This document shows, piece after piece, positions 1-9,808 of a stretch of 64,000 nucleotides of DNA. Under the pieces are notes generated by a model, which saw only the letters and a program-made list of their open reading frames with translations, ran no database searches and was not told the origin of the DNA. The stretch spans positions 33,665 to 97,664 of the forward strand of contig NZ_JACXAE010000082.1 in assembly GCF_014698965.1 (NCBI RefSeq), written 5' to 3'. A program made the translations under genes and the position numbers. How positions within the stretch are numbered: the first letter of the stretch is position 1; the number at the start of each line of letters is the position of its first letter. This DNA is from Iningainema tapete BLCC-T55. GTDB lineage: Bacteria; Cyanobacteriota; Cyanobacteriia; Cyanobacteriales; Nostocaceae.

Positions 1-7
1 CCCAAAT

Positions 8-781
8 TTGGAAATCGTTACATATACACAGATGATTTCTGATTCTGACAATGTACTATCTAGTTGTGATGGTGTAGTCAATCTTGCCGGAGAATCCATC
101 GCTGAAGGACGTTGGACACCAGAACGCAAGCAAGAAATTCTCAATAGCCGTAAGCTAGGTACACAAAAAATAGTCGCAGCTATAGTCAAGGCTAATCCTC
201 AGCCTAAGGTGTTAGTTAACGCTTCAGCTATTGGTTTCTACGGTACTAGTGAAACTGCTAGCTTTGATGAAACCAGCCCCACTGGTAAAGATTTTCTCGC
301 TGAAGTTTGTCAAGCTTGGGAAGCAGAAGCACAAAAAGTTACACAAGCTCTTGTGCGACTGGTGATTTTACGATTTGGGATTGTTTTAGGTAACGGTGGT
401 GCTTTGGGTAAAATGATTACCCCTTTTAAACTTTTCGCCGGTGGTCCTTTGGGTAGTGGAAAACAATGGTTTTCATGGATTCACTTAGATGATGTGGTGA
501 ACTTAATTGTACAAGCTCTCACTCAACCAGAAATGCAAGGAGTATATAATGCTACGGCTCCTCATCCTGTACGGATGGCACAACTAAGTACAACTATGGG
601 GCAAATTATGAACCGTCCTTCTTGGTTACCTGTGCCCGCTTTTGCTCTTGAGGCTCTTTTGGGAGATGGGGCAATGGTAGTTTTAGAAGGTCAACAAGTT
701 TTTCCGAAACGCACTGTCGATAGTGGATTTCGATACCAGTATTCTGATTTACAATCAGCCTTGCAACAAATTTTGAAATAA
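8..781 (+). CDS. TIGR01777-type NAD-dependent epimerase, possibly 5'-truncated by the window edge
   Basis: Motifs VVNLAGESIAEGRWTPERKQEILNSR, VNASAIGFYG and FSWIHLDDVV are typical of the YfcH/SulA-like epimerase family. Confidence 0.85.
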   Translation: MEIVTYTQMISDSDNVLSSCDGVVNLAGESIAEGRWTPERKQEILNSRKLGTQKIVAAIVKANPQPKVLVNASAIGFYGTSETASFDETSPTGKDFLAEVCQAWEAEAQKVTQALVRLVILRFGIVLGNGGALGKMITPFKLFAGGPLGSGKQWFSWIHLDDVVNLIVQALTQPEMQGVYNATAPHPVRMAQLSTTMGQIMNRPSWLPVPAFALEALLGDGAMVVLEGQQVFPKRTVDSGFRYQYSDLQSALQQILK

Positions 782-857
782 CCGTAGAGACGTTCCGGCG
801 GAACGTCTCTACGTGGGTGGGGCGGCGGAACGTCTCTACATAGGTGGGGCGTCTGTA

Positions 858-1112
858 CTAATTAGTCGAAAATTTGCGAGAAATCCAACCGATCACACCA
901 CTAATAATTGCGCCCGCCATTAAAATACCAATGGCTGGAGTAAAGACTGGTTGCCAAAGCTTGTACCATAAGTCTAAGCCCAGTGGGACTCCAGCTGTGT
1001 GACCTATGACGGCAACCGCCAACCAGACAAAGCTTAGTATCACTACAAAGACATCTGCCACTAACACTAAGTTGAGCCAATGCAAAAATTTATCTTTCAT
1101 AATATGGTGCAT
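858..1112 (-). CDS. Small conserved membrane protein
   Basis: 84 aa with two or three hydrophobic segments; clean ORF between genes. Confidence 0.55.
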   Translation of the reverse strand: MHHIMKDKFLHWLNLVLVADVFVVILSFVWLAVAVIGHTAGVPLGLDLWYKLWQPVFTPAIGILMAGAIISGVIGWISRKFSTN

Positions 1113-1184
1113 TTTCCATATTCAAGGTTGTTAATTGCTAATTGAAGACTGGTAAGAGGACAATTAACAATTAACAATTAGCAA

Positions 1185-1607
1185 TTATTCTTCAAATAAC
1201 CAACTTTTTATTTTTGCTAAACTCTGCCAATCTGGTTTTCGCGTTAAACCTTCATCAATGCTGGCTTTGATTTCTTCAAGCCATTCTGGGTTGACAAACA
1301 TTAACTGTTGTGCAAAGTCAACATGTTGGCGTAAACCTTTTTCACCTGTTTCTAGCATTGCCACCGCCAGATTTACCCTTGCCTGTGGATCTTGTGGATT
1401 TAACTTTACAGCCTTTTGAGCTGCTTTGTAAGCTGGGTTAGGCTTGTTATCTAGCAGATATAACCACGCTAAACAAGTCCAGGCTGAACTACTTTTTGGC
1501 GCGCGATCGCATACTTCTTTAAACAGGGGGATCAAAGCAGAAGCTGGTTCTCCTGCTTTATAACGTTCCAAACCTGTATCAAACAACGAATCTACTGTTT
1601 GAGTCAT
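1185..1607 (-). CDS. Tetratricopeptide repeat protein
   Basis: TPR pattern SSAWTCLAWLYLLDNKPNPAYKAAQKAVKLNPQDPQARVNLAVAMLETGE. Confidence 0.75.
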   Translation of the reverse strand: MTQTVDSLFDTGLERYKAGEPASALIPLFKEVCDRAPKSSSAWTCLAWLYLLDNKPNPAYKAAQKAVKLNPQDPQARVNLAVAMLETGEKGLRQHVDFAQQLMFVNPEWLEEIKASIDEGLTRKPDWQSLAKIKSWLFEE

Positions 1608-1675
1608 AGATAAGAGTCAAATAAACAAGGCATTTTAGATTTTAGATTGAGTGAGGAATCAAAAATCTAAATCCA

Positions 1676-2032
1676 CTAGACGCCAAATGACTTACCGCAA
1701 CCACAGGTTTGACTAGCGTTGGGGTTAGTGAATTGAAAACCGCCACCAATCATAGCATCGCTGTAATCTAACATCAAGCCATAGAGATATAGTAAACTTT
1801 TGCGATCGCTAACAATTTTAAAGCCATCATATTCAAAAACTTCGTCATGGGCGGAAATCTTGCTTGTTTCCTCAAAATCCATCATATAAGACATTCCTGA
1901 GCAGCCACCTTGACGTACTCCCACCCGTAGGCATAAATCTTTGTCTTGCTTGTCTCTTAAAAGTTTAACCTGAGCTAAAGCCGCTGAGCTTAACAGAATT
2001 CCTCGTGTTTGGGGCGTTTGTGTTTGTGTCAT
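1676..2032 (-). CDS. Iron-sulfur cluster assembly accessory protein (SufA/IscA/ErpA family)
   Basis: Conserved Cys motifs [17 protein letters not shown] and C-terminal TCGCGKSF. Confidence 0.93.
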   Translation of the reverse strand: MTQTQTPQTRGILLSSAALAQVKLLRDKQDKDLCLRVGVRQGGCSGMSYMMDFEETSKISAHDEVFEYDGFKIVSDRKSLLYLYGLMLDYSDAMIGGGFQFTNPNASQTCGCGKSFGV

Positions 2033-2313
2033 TTGCGATTGCTACTCCGTAATCAGATCAAGTTTTTGTCTTTATTGTAGCGACTATGAAGTCATTCCTT
2101 GGCAAATTGTAAATACAAAGGTCAAAAGCACACAAAGATTTTTATTCTAGAATTGAGAGATTCAATGTGTTTAGAGATTCGTGCCTGGTTTGGATTTGAA
2201 GTCTTGCTTGAGTCCCACCGCACAACTACTCTTCACCAATAGCCAGGTAGTTTCACCCGTGGCTTTTGCCCTAACTCCATGTATAAGCATACTTCTTTTA
2301 ATTAACCTACTCT

Positions 2314-3930
2314 ATGACAAGTTTTAATCGCTCTACCAGTCGTCGGCTACAGAAATTAACTCAAATTCCTTCTGTATGGGAGGGCGATCGCCGTCCATTG
2401 TCATCGCAATATCGAGTCGAGGAATCAGAAGCACAGGGCGAATGTATTCTTTGGGTGGATGGTTCACAAGGTATTGTCAGATCGATGGACGTGGTAGCGC
2501 CACAAACCGGTCCAGAAGCGATTGTTCGGACCCTAATGCGAGCAATGGAGTACCCCCATAGTCCAGCCAAACCAGCTCGCCCACAAAAAATTGTCGTCAG
2601 AGATCGAGAAATCCAATTTTACCTGCGTGGAGTGCTACAAGATTTGGACATTGCGATCGACTACGTACCAGAACTGCCATTGATTGACGAACTATTTCGT
2701 GGGTTTGCCGAAATTATCGATAGCCAAGTTCCCGATTTACCTCCACAGTATGCACAAGCAATGCTTGATAAAGCATTTGCCATTTGGGAAGCATCTCCTT
2801 GGGAATTACTGGAAGAACAACAAATTTTGTCCATAGAAATTAATCAATGGGATGTTGGCACTCTCTACGCCAGTGTGATGGGGATGCTAGGAATGGAGTA
2901 CGGAGTTTTGTTGTATCGTTCCGAAGACTCCCTCAAGCGGTTTCGAGCCACCGTTTTACAAGATGACGACTCACAAGGGCATTTGGAAGAAGCCTTTTTG
3001 AAGCAAGATTGTTTATTCCTCACCTTTGAACTTGGTGACGAAGACGAAGACGAAGATGAATTTAGTGACTTAGCAGATCTACCAGTATCGGAAATCGATC
3101 CCACTTTTGGCAATATTCATCCTTTAGAAGGATTGCGTTCTGTTCTGTATGATGAAGAAGCACTAATTGTCTACGTTGCACTAGAAGCTATTTGCCGTTT
3201 TGTGCGCGATTTTCGTCGTCAGCTCAGTGATGATTTCCCGAACCTCAATCGTCGCTATCGCATTACCCTACCTGAGTCAAATGAACCAATTAAATCATTG
3301 TCTGTCACTGTCTCTACTCTGCCAGAGTTAGCAGCAGAATTAGAGGAAATGGCAGGTGATGTGATTGAGGAAGAAGACGAACAAACGGCTATATTTAGAT
3401 CTTTACGAGATGACTTGATCCCAGAAGACTCATTTCTGAGCTTAGGTGTCGTGTCTTGGGAAATGTTAGAGTTTTTACGTAAGGGCGTTAATTACCATAA
3501 AGCTGGGGAAATTACACAAGTTGGGGAAGGTTTGCCCGTGATTTTAATTCAAACTTCCCGTCCTAAAGCAAAGACTGTAATTGAAAATATCGAAGAAGCT
3601 GGAGGACTTAAAGCCATTTGTTTTAATCCTGGTGCAGATCCTATGGATGATAAACACTACGACTTGGGTTTATTACAAACCGAAAACGGAGAATTATTCC
3701 TGTTTGGTGAGTTTGAAGATGATGATCCAGTTCATGTAGAAGCTAGAAAAAAATGGAATCAGCGGTGTAAAAATACGCAGGGCTACTGTGGCTTGATTAT
3801 CGCTAAAGGTTTAACGGGTGCTTCTCGTGGAAATCCTCAGTTACGAGACATGATGGCTTTATTTGAAGCGAAATCTCTTTCACCCAAAGATTTAGGTATC
3901 GGTATTCTTCAACTCATGCCTCAACTATAG
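2314..3930 (+). CDS. Conserved cyanobacterial hypothetical protein (DUF6930-like)
   Basis: Long ORF with an acidic stretch GDEDEDEDEF; family label from memory only. Confidence 0.7.
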   Translation: MTSFNRSTSRRLQKLTQIPSVWEGDRRPLSSQYRVEESEAQGECILWVDGSQGIVRSMDVVAPQTGPEAIVRTLMRAMEYPHSPAKPARPQKIVVRDREIQFYLRGVLQDLDIAIDYVPELPLIDELFRGFAEIIDSQVPDLPPQYAQAMLDKAFAIWEASPWELLEEQQILSIEINQWDVGTLYASVMGMLGMEYGVLLYRSEDSLKRFRATVLQDDDSQGHLEEAFLKQDCLFLTFELGDEDEDEDEFSDLADLPVSEIDPTFGNIHPLEGLRSVLYDEEALIVYVALEAICRFVRDFRRQLSDDFPNLNRRYRITLPESNEPIKSLSVTVSTLPELAAELEEMAGDVIEEEDEQTAIFRSLRDDLIPEDSFLSLGVVSWEMLEFLRKGVNYHKAGEITQVGEGLPVILIQTSRPKAKTVIENIEEAGGLKAICFNPGADPMDDKHYDLGLLQTENGELFLFGEFEDDDPVHVEARKKWNQRCKNTQGYCGLIIAKGLTGASRGNPQLRDMMALFEAKSLSPKDLGIGILQLMPQL

Positions 3931-3954
3931 TTTGAGTACACCTATGTATGTAGC

Positions 3955-4015
3955 AGTCCTGCGTGGAATTGGGTACTGGGTACTAGGTATTGGGTACTGG
4001 GTACTAGGTACTGGG
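3955..4015. repeat. Short tandem repeat (GGGTACTgggtactaggtatt units)
   Basis: attgggtactgggtactaggtattgggtactgggtactaggtactggg followed by C-rich ccaatccccaatctccaattcccaat. Confidence 0.8.
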
Positions 4016-4181
4016 AAAAATTCTTCCCCAATCCCCAATCTCCAATTCCCAATCCGTTTTACTGTAATTTATGCCATTTCTCCACAAGCTGGCTACACAC
4101 GATATCTTCGTCTGTTTTGTTTTAAAACTTAAACAAAATCTCTAGGATTACTATTTGATTTTTTGAAATACATGTAAGTAA

Positions 4182-4220
4182 GGTAATGCCCACCAAAACC
4201 TGGATGTGGTGGGCATTGCC
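4182..4220. repeat. Hairpin-forming inverted repeat
   Basis: ggtaatgcccacca (4182-4195) pairs with tggtgggcattgcc (4207-4220). Confidence 0.8.
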
Positions 4221-5490
4221 CTACCTACTTAGATCTATTCAAAAATAAAATACATGTTTACAAGTTATCAATTTAACATTTTCCTCAGTGTAATTAGTTA
4301 AAGATACAAATAATTTTTAACTATAAATTTAAAATTTTCATAATACATTTTTATTCTTTTTATCGGAATAATAAACTTTTTTTAATTTATTTTTTGGAAT
4401 AAAGATTCAATAAAGGAGCAGAAAACCCGCAAAAAACATCATACAATTAAAAATTAATAACCTCTTTAGATTTAACCGCAAATTCTAATAGGTGAGAATA
4501 GTTATGAGCGTATTTATTGGTAATAAAAATGAACATTTTTCTGCAGAATACAATTATCTAATCTTTTCTTCTTTAACACGTATGTATGTTTAAAAGTATG
4601 TACATAATCCCCATTTTATCGCTAAATATGAGGTAAATAATGACAAACTAAAGTTAACAAGTATAGTGTCGCAAACTGAGCGATCAAAAACATTCCAAGT
4701 ACAAATGTAATTAATCACTTTTGGACAACATTCCAAGTAAACCTTTAATTTTTAAACTGGAAACAAAGTTTTAGCTTTGTTGTCAAGAGAAGTAAAATGA
4801 CAACGACTAAACCCAAATTTGATTAATTTTAGTCGAAATTGCAGTATATTCTTTTATATCTGTCCAAAGCTTTAGCTGTCTCTGTACAGCGAAGAATATC
4901 TCGTCTCTTGATTCAAGTTATGACAATAGCATTCCGGGTTTCTCAGATGAGCAAGCTATGGTAATTTAAACAAAACTCTAGACTCAGAGTTAGTACAGCT
5001 TCGGTAATTGGTGTACATGTAAGTGTGATGAGCAAGAAATATACAGGTATTGGTTTTAACCTAATTAGCTTTGCTAGTATGCAGTTTCATCTCAATGACT
5101 ATAGATGGCTTGAAGTATTTTCATTTTCGTAAGGAAATATCACTGCTATGCAAGGAGATTTATTTCTTTTATGTATTGAAATATACATTTATTTACTCGG
5201 AGTGTTCGGTAAGAGATGCTATGTACAAAGTTAGGAACTATGTTTGTTTAACAGGAGGATGATTTATACATTTCTTAGAGATATGTAGAATTAACCGGGT
5301 TGACAAGCAAGTTCTATATGCAACGAGTGTGCGCTATTGATACTGTCACAACTGTAACTAGGAGGTTTTTCTATTTTATTGAGATATGAAGAATAATGTT
5401 ATGAAACAGCAACTGTTTTTGTGCAAAAAATTGCTTGTTTTTTCTGAAAAACTCTGATATGAAACTTTTCATCTTTAGTTCGATTTGTAA

Positions 5491-5694
5491 ATGATGTTAC
5501 TACACAGCAATCAACATAATAAAATGACAAATAAAAAGTGGGCTGTAAAACGAATAACTGTTAACTTAGCTGCACAAGAAGCAGAAAAACTAGAGAAATA
5601 CTGTCAGCAGACAGGTAGACCTGCAACTGATGTCATTCGAGAACTGATTCGCGGGCTATCTGTCTCTGAGGACACCAAAAACTCAGCAGGGTAG
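5491..5694 (+). CDS. Small ribbon-helix-helix (CopG/Arc-like) protein
   Basis: [38 protein letters not shown]: beta strand plus two helices. Confidence 0.75.
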   Translation: MMLLHSNQHNKMTNKKWAVKRITVNLAAQEAEKLEKYCQQTGRPATDVIRELIRGLSVSEDTKNSAG

Positions 5695-5764
5695 ACAAAT
5701 AAATGCGCAAATTCCGACCCCAACACAGTTACAATCTGTAAAGGAACAAAAAAGGAAAGACGGA

Positions 5765-7204
5765 ATGCGCGTTGCAATTGTGGGTGCGGGACTAGCTGGG
5801 CTAGCAACTGCTGTAGATCTGGCTGATGCTGGCTGTGAAGTCCAGATTTTTGAGTCCCGTCCATTTGTAGGTGGTAAAGTTGGCAGCTGGGTTGACAGTG
5901 ACGGCAACCATATTGAAATGGGGCTGCACGTATTCTTTGGGTGCTACTACAATCTTTTTGACTTGATGACAAAGATGGGAGCGGTAGAAAACTTTCTCCC
6001 CAAAGAACACATCCACACCTTTATCAACAAAGGAGGACGCACGGGTGCGCTGGATTTTCGCTTTTTCACAGGCGCTCCTTTTCATGGGTTAAAGGCGTTC
6101 TTCACTACTTCCCAACTTTCGGTGCAGGATAAATTGCAAAACGCGATCGCTCTGGGTACTAGCCCAATAGTACGGGGTTTGGTAGATTTTGACGGGGCAA
6201 TGAAAACTATCCGCAATTTGGATAAAGTTAGCTTTGCTGACTGGTTTCGCAGTCATGGCGGTAGTCAGGGTAGTATAGACCGCATGTGGAACCCGATCGC
6301 CTATGCTCTGGGTTTTATTGATTGTGAGCATATTTCAGCCCGTTGCATGTTGACAATATTTCAATTCTTTGCTGTCAGAACGGAAGCGTCGGTACTACGA
6401 ATGCTGGAGGGTTCTCCCTATGAATACCTGCACAAGCCAATTTTAAACTATCTAGAAGCTAGGGGAACAAAAGTTTACACTCGGTGCAGGGTAAGAGAAG
6501 TACAGTTTAGTTCCTCTGGTGAAGAAACTCGCGTCACTGGCATTGTCGTGGCAAATGGTGATACAGAAGAAGTTGTTACGGCTGATGCTTATGTCGCTGC
6601 TTGTGATGTACCGGGAATTCAGCGTTTGCTACCACAAGAGTGGCGCAAATGGTCAGAGTTTGATAATATTTACAAGTTGGATGCGGTGCCAGTGGCAACG
6701 GTGCAGCTACGTTTTGATGGTTGGGTGACGGAGTTGCAAGATGCAGAAAAACGTAAACAGTTGAATCATGCGGCAGGAATTGATAATTTGCTTTATACTG
6801 CAGATGCTGACTTTTCTTGTTTCGCTGATTTGGCTTTGACTAGTCCGGCTGATTATTATCGCGAAGGACAAGGATCTTTGTTGCAGGTGGTGCTAACTCC
6901 GGGAGATCCTTTTATTAAAGAGAGTAATGAGGCGATCGCTCACCATGTGCTCAAACAAGTGCATGAGTTGTTTCCCTCGTCAAGGGATTTGAATATGACT
7001 TGGTTTAGTGTGGTGAAGTTGGCTCAGTCTCTGTATCGCGAAGCGCCTGGTATGGATGTTTATCGTCCAAATCAGAAAACGCCTGTTCCTAATTTCTTTG
7101 TAGCGGGGAGTTATACTCAGCAGGATTATATTGATAGTATGGAGGGGGCGGTGATTTCAGGTAGGCGTGCTGCTCAGGTGATTTTGGAGAATGTGAAGAA
7201 ATAG
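5765..7204 (+). CDS. crtQ: 9,9'-di-cis-zeta-carotene desaturase
   Basis: N-terminal FAD motif [40 protein letters not shown]-terminal [28 protein letters not shown]. Confidence 0.93.
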   Translation: MRVAIVGAGLAGLATAVDLADAGCEVQIFESRPFVGGKVGSWVDSDGNHIEMGLHVFFGCYYNLFDLMTKMGAVENFLPKEHIHTFINKGGRTGALDFRFFTGAPFHGLKAFFTTSQLSVQDKLQNAIALGTSPIVRGLVDFDGAMKTIRNLDKVSFADWFRSHGGSQGSIDRMWNPIAYALGFIDCEHISARCMLTIFQFFAVRTEASVLRMLEGSPYEYLHKPILNYLEARGTKVYTRCRVREVQFSSSGEETRVTGIVVANGDTEEVVTADAYVAACDVPGIQRLLPQEWRKWSEFDNIYKLDAVPVATVQLRFDGWVTELQDAEKRKQLNHAAGIDNLLYTADADFSCFADLALTSPADYYREGQGSLLQVVLTPGDPFIKESNEAIAHHVLKQVHELFPSSRDLNMTWFSVVKLAQSLYREAPGMDVYRPNQKTPVPNFFVAGSYTQQDYIDSMEGAVISGRRAAQVILENVKK

Positions 7205-7244
7205 GGAACCGCCAAGGCGCCAAGGACGCCAAGGAAGAAGAGAT

Positions 7245-7688
7245 ATGGCAGATTGGCTAGAGCATAGTGTGCAGGTTGAGGTGGAGGCTCCGATTGAGTT
7301 GGTATGGAGTCTCTGGGCTGATTTGGAGCAAATGCCCCGTTGGATGAAGTGGATTGATTCGGTGAAGATTCCTCCAGATAATCCGGATTTGTCTTTGTGG
7401 ACTTTGAATACTGGTGGGTTACAGTTTAATTGGAAGTCTCGGATTGTTAAGGTTGTACCTGAGCAGATTATTCAATGGGAGTCCATTGATGGTTTGCCGA
7501 ATCGTGGTGCTATTCGGTTTTATGACCGTCATGGTAGTAGTATTGTGAAGTTGACTTTTGCCTACGCGATTCCTGGTATTCTGGGTAGGATTATGGATAA
7601 TTTGTTTTTGGGACGAGCGGTGGAGTCTACTGTTAAAGCTGATTTGGAAAGGTTTCGGGAATACGCTCTTCAGGTTAAGTCATCTTAA
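7245..7688 (+). CDS. SRPBCC family (polyketide cyclase/dehydrase-like) protein
   Basis: VEVEAPIELVWSLWADLEQMPRWMKWIDSVK and IQWESIDGLPNRGAIRF. Confidence 0.85.
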   Translation: MADWLEHSVQVEVEAPIELVWSLWADLEQMPRWMKWIDSVKIPPDNPDLSLWTLNTGGLQFNWKSRIVKVVPEQIIQWESIDGLPNRGAIRFYDRHGSSIVKLTFAYAIPGILGRIMDNLFLGRAVESTVKADLERFREYALQVKSS

Positions 7689-7725
7689 TGTTTATTGTCC
7701 GTTGATTTTTTATACTTCTCATCTA

Positions 7726-7869
7726 TTAGGTGGTGGGCAACTCTCGAATGAGTTGTCGAATCACTTCAGTTGCTGCTTTGTTCGTGCGGTGGCAATACTT
7801 TTCTAGCTTCTTGGCTTCTTCTAATTCTAGGTCTACTGTGATTTGCTTGACCGTCAATTTTTTACTCAT
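7726..7869 (-). CDS. 47-aa ribbon-helix-helix protein, absent from the supplied ORF track (below size cutoff)
   Basis: Manual translation MSKKLTVKQITVDLELEEAKKLEKYCHRTNKAATEVIRQLIRELPTT*; closely similar to the 5491..5694 product. Confidence 0.75.
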   Translation of the reverse strand: MSKKLTVKQITVDLELEEAKKLEKYCHRTNKAATEVIRQLIRELPTT

Positions 7870-8219
7870 GCTGAACATCGAATCGGATTACAAAAACTTA
7901 TTGAATACAAATGAAAGCACAATTTCTTCAGAAACTGGGCAATACAAGTTTTTCTTTGCCTAGAATGTCAATTTTGAACCGTTTTTACCAGTGAAAATAG
8001 AGATTTTGAGCTTTAACTTAAGCTTTTATTGTCATTGATCTGCGCCTATTGAAGTGAAGTTGTCGAGAGTCTGTATTTTTAAAAATTCTTAATATACTAC
8101 ATCAGCAAATATGATGTTATTGCTTAACTAAATAGTGATATAGTCATATCAGATTTGCCGTAAACGGTAAATAACAACCGTTGAACAAGTCGCTTGAGAA
8201 CTAGGCTGTCTTTCAAAGT

Positions 8220-9206
8220 TTGTGCATTTACAATTTGCCTACTATGGACGCCAAATTTCAGGATATGAAAGCAACGGCTGAACAGTTGAACTCGTCTGAA
8301 CAGCCATCCGATAGTCATCAATCTGTGCCTGTTTTGAGAGCAGAGATTGATATTGAATGGGCGCGTGTTGCGCCTGACAAAGTGGTGGTGGCGACAGGCG
8401 ATCGCGCTTGGCTGCATCGTCCCGGTTCTGAGGAAACAGATGCTGCCTTCGCTCAACCAATGGTCGGCGCAGGCAGCATAGCAACAACTCGAAAGCTGTT
8501 GGATGGAGCTATAGCAGCTGCTAAGAGTGCTGTATCCTCCTGCTTTAGACCACTAGCCTTTACCAACGCACGATGGGTATGGCAACTAGTAGGTGCCTAC
8601 CATTTGACTCACTCCTATCCCCCACTGATAGAGGAAGCCGCTCGGCGGTTTGAAAAGATGGGTCGTCAAGATTTATCGCAGTGGGCAGCGCAGAAAGCTA
8701 GAGAGGAACGAGGGCACGATCAACTTGCCCTGCTCGACATCAAGTCGATGGGATACAAAGCTGAAGCTGTAGTGGAAGCACTCACTATTCCTCCTAAAGC
8801 AGTGGCTATTGTAAATTACTTGACTCAGAGTGTACATGCGATCGATCCAATCGGTTGCGTTGGCTATTCCTATGTCATGGAACGTATAGCCACAGGTATT
8901 AAAGAAAAACACATCCAGTCGCTTGAGGCTTTGCTGCCACCAGGCATTCGTGCCACCCGCTGTCTGCGCACACATAGTAGTGTTGGCGCTGATGTGGAGC
9001 ATCTGGAAGGAACATTTCAGATGATTACAGGGCTTGTTCCTGAGGAGCGCACCCGCGTAGCTACTACCAGTTACGAAACTGCATTGCTGTACTTCAACTC
9101 AGATGAAGATTACATTTCAGAGGAGGAACTGCAACGTGTATTAAAACCTCTAGAGTCACGTACATATCTACAAGCAAGAGTTGACATTCCCTCGCTCACG
9201 CGATAA
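8220..9206 (+). CDS. Heme-oxygenase-like (HDO/UndA/SznF-type) putative metalloprotein; start may be the ATG at 8244
   Basis: AYHLTHSYPPLIEEAARRFEKMG ... AREERGHDQLALLDIKSMG ... THSSVGADVEHLEGTF carry E/H/D ligands in the arrangement expected for this fold. Confidence 0.6.
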   Translation: MCIYNLPTMDAKFQDMKATAEQLNSSEQPSDSHQSVPVLRAEIDIEWARVAPDKVVVATGDRAWLHRPGSEETDAAFAQPMVGAGSIATTRKLLDGAIAAAKSAVSSCFRPLAFTNARWVWQLVGAYHLTHSYPPLIEEAARRFEKMGRQDLSQWAAQKAREERGHDQLALLDIKSMGYKAEAVVEALTIPPKAVAIVNYLTQSVHAIDPIGCVGYSYVMERIATGIKEKHIQSLEALLPPGIRATRCLRTHSSVGADVEHLEGTFQMITGLVPEERTRVATTSYETALLYFNSDEDYISEEELQRVLKPLESRTYLQARVDIPSLTR

Positions 9207-9226
9207 TCGAAGATTTCCATGTTCAT

Positions 9227-9685
9227 TTGCTCTCACTAATTCCACTGAGGATACTAACAATGTTGCGCAAATTGCATCCTTATATTGCATTTACTTTGTT
9301 GGCAAATGCTACCTTGATTGGTGGATTATTGACACCAGCACATGCTAAATCAGCGGAGACTATTGAATCTAGAAATTTTGTAGAGAAGCTAGCTCTGAAT
9401 CCATCACAGGAAACTTGTGCAACTCGCACCTTGCGCCAAGGTAATAGTGCAGAAATTTACTCGACTCAGTCTAATCAAGGCGAAGTGATTCCATCTGCGT
9501 TTACCTCTAATACTTCGGGTTTAATGACAACCACAAAAACCACAGGTATCGGGCAGCAAAATTTTGTTCAACTCCTGGAAACCTATCTCAATGTTTCAAA
9601 TGGTAGTGAGCTTGATTTAGACAGTGTTTTGGCTAATGAATTTGAGCAAGAAGGAATTCTCCTAGCAAAGTGCTGCGCCTTTTAG
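9227..9685 (+). CDS. Secreted hypothetical protein
   Basis: Signal peptide-like MLRKLHPYIAFTLLANATLIGGLLTPAHAKS. Confidence 0.5.
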   Translation: MLSLIPLRILTMLRKLHPYIAFTLLANATLIGGLLTPAHAKSAETIESRNFVEKLALNPSQETCATRTLRQGNSAEIYSTQSNQGEVIPSAFTSNTSGLMTTTKTTGIGQQNFVQLLETYLNVSNGSELDLDSVLANEFEQEGILLAKCCAF

Positions 9686-9770
9686 AGCAAGTATTGCTTA
9701 TACCAAAGCTAACAATTGATAAGCCTGACTATCTCACTCTGTAAAATAGAAATCTCCAAAAAACAATCTT

Positions 9771-9800
9771 TGTAGAGACGCGCTATGGCGCGTCTCTACA
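9771..9800. repeat. REP-like palindrome (TGTAGAGACGCGC TATG GCGCGTCTCTACA)
   Basis: Perfect 13-bp arms; same family at 784-812, 15713-15741 and 40445-40474, degenerate at about 38959 and 58714. Confidence 0.9.
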
Positions 9801-9808
9801 TTATTTTT

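Noticed and set aside
3932-4132. ORF of 66 aa in the track
   Set aside because: Translates the tandem GGGTACT repeat (RGIGYWVLGIGYWVLGTG); not a credible gene.
5071-5262. 63-aa ORF in the AT-rich gap
   Set aside because: Composition-driven (Phe/Tyr/Ile-rich), no domain or supporting context.
5604-6331. Minus-strand ORFs at 5604..5972, 5683..5907, 5801..6085 and 6089..6331
   Set aside because: Antisense shadow ORFs over the RHH gene and crtQ, without recognisable domains.
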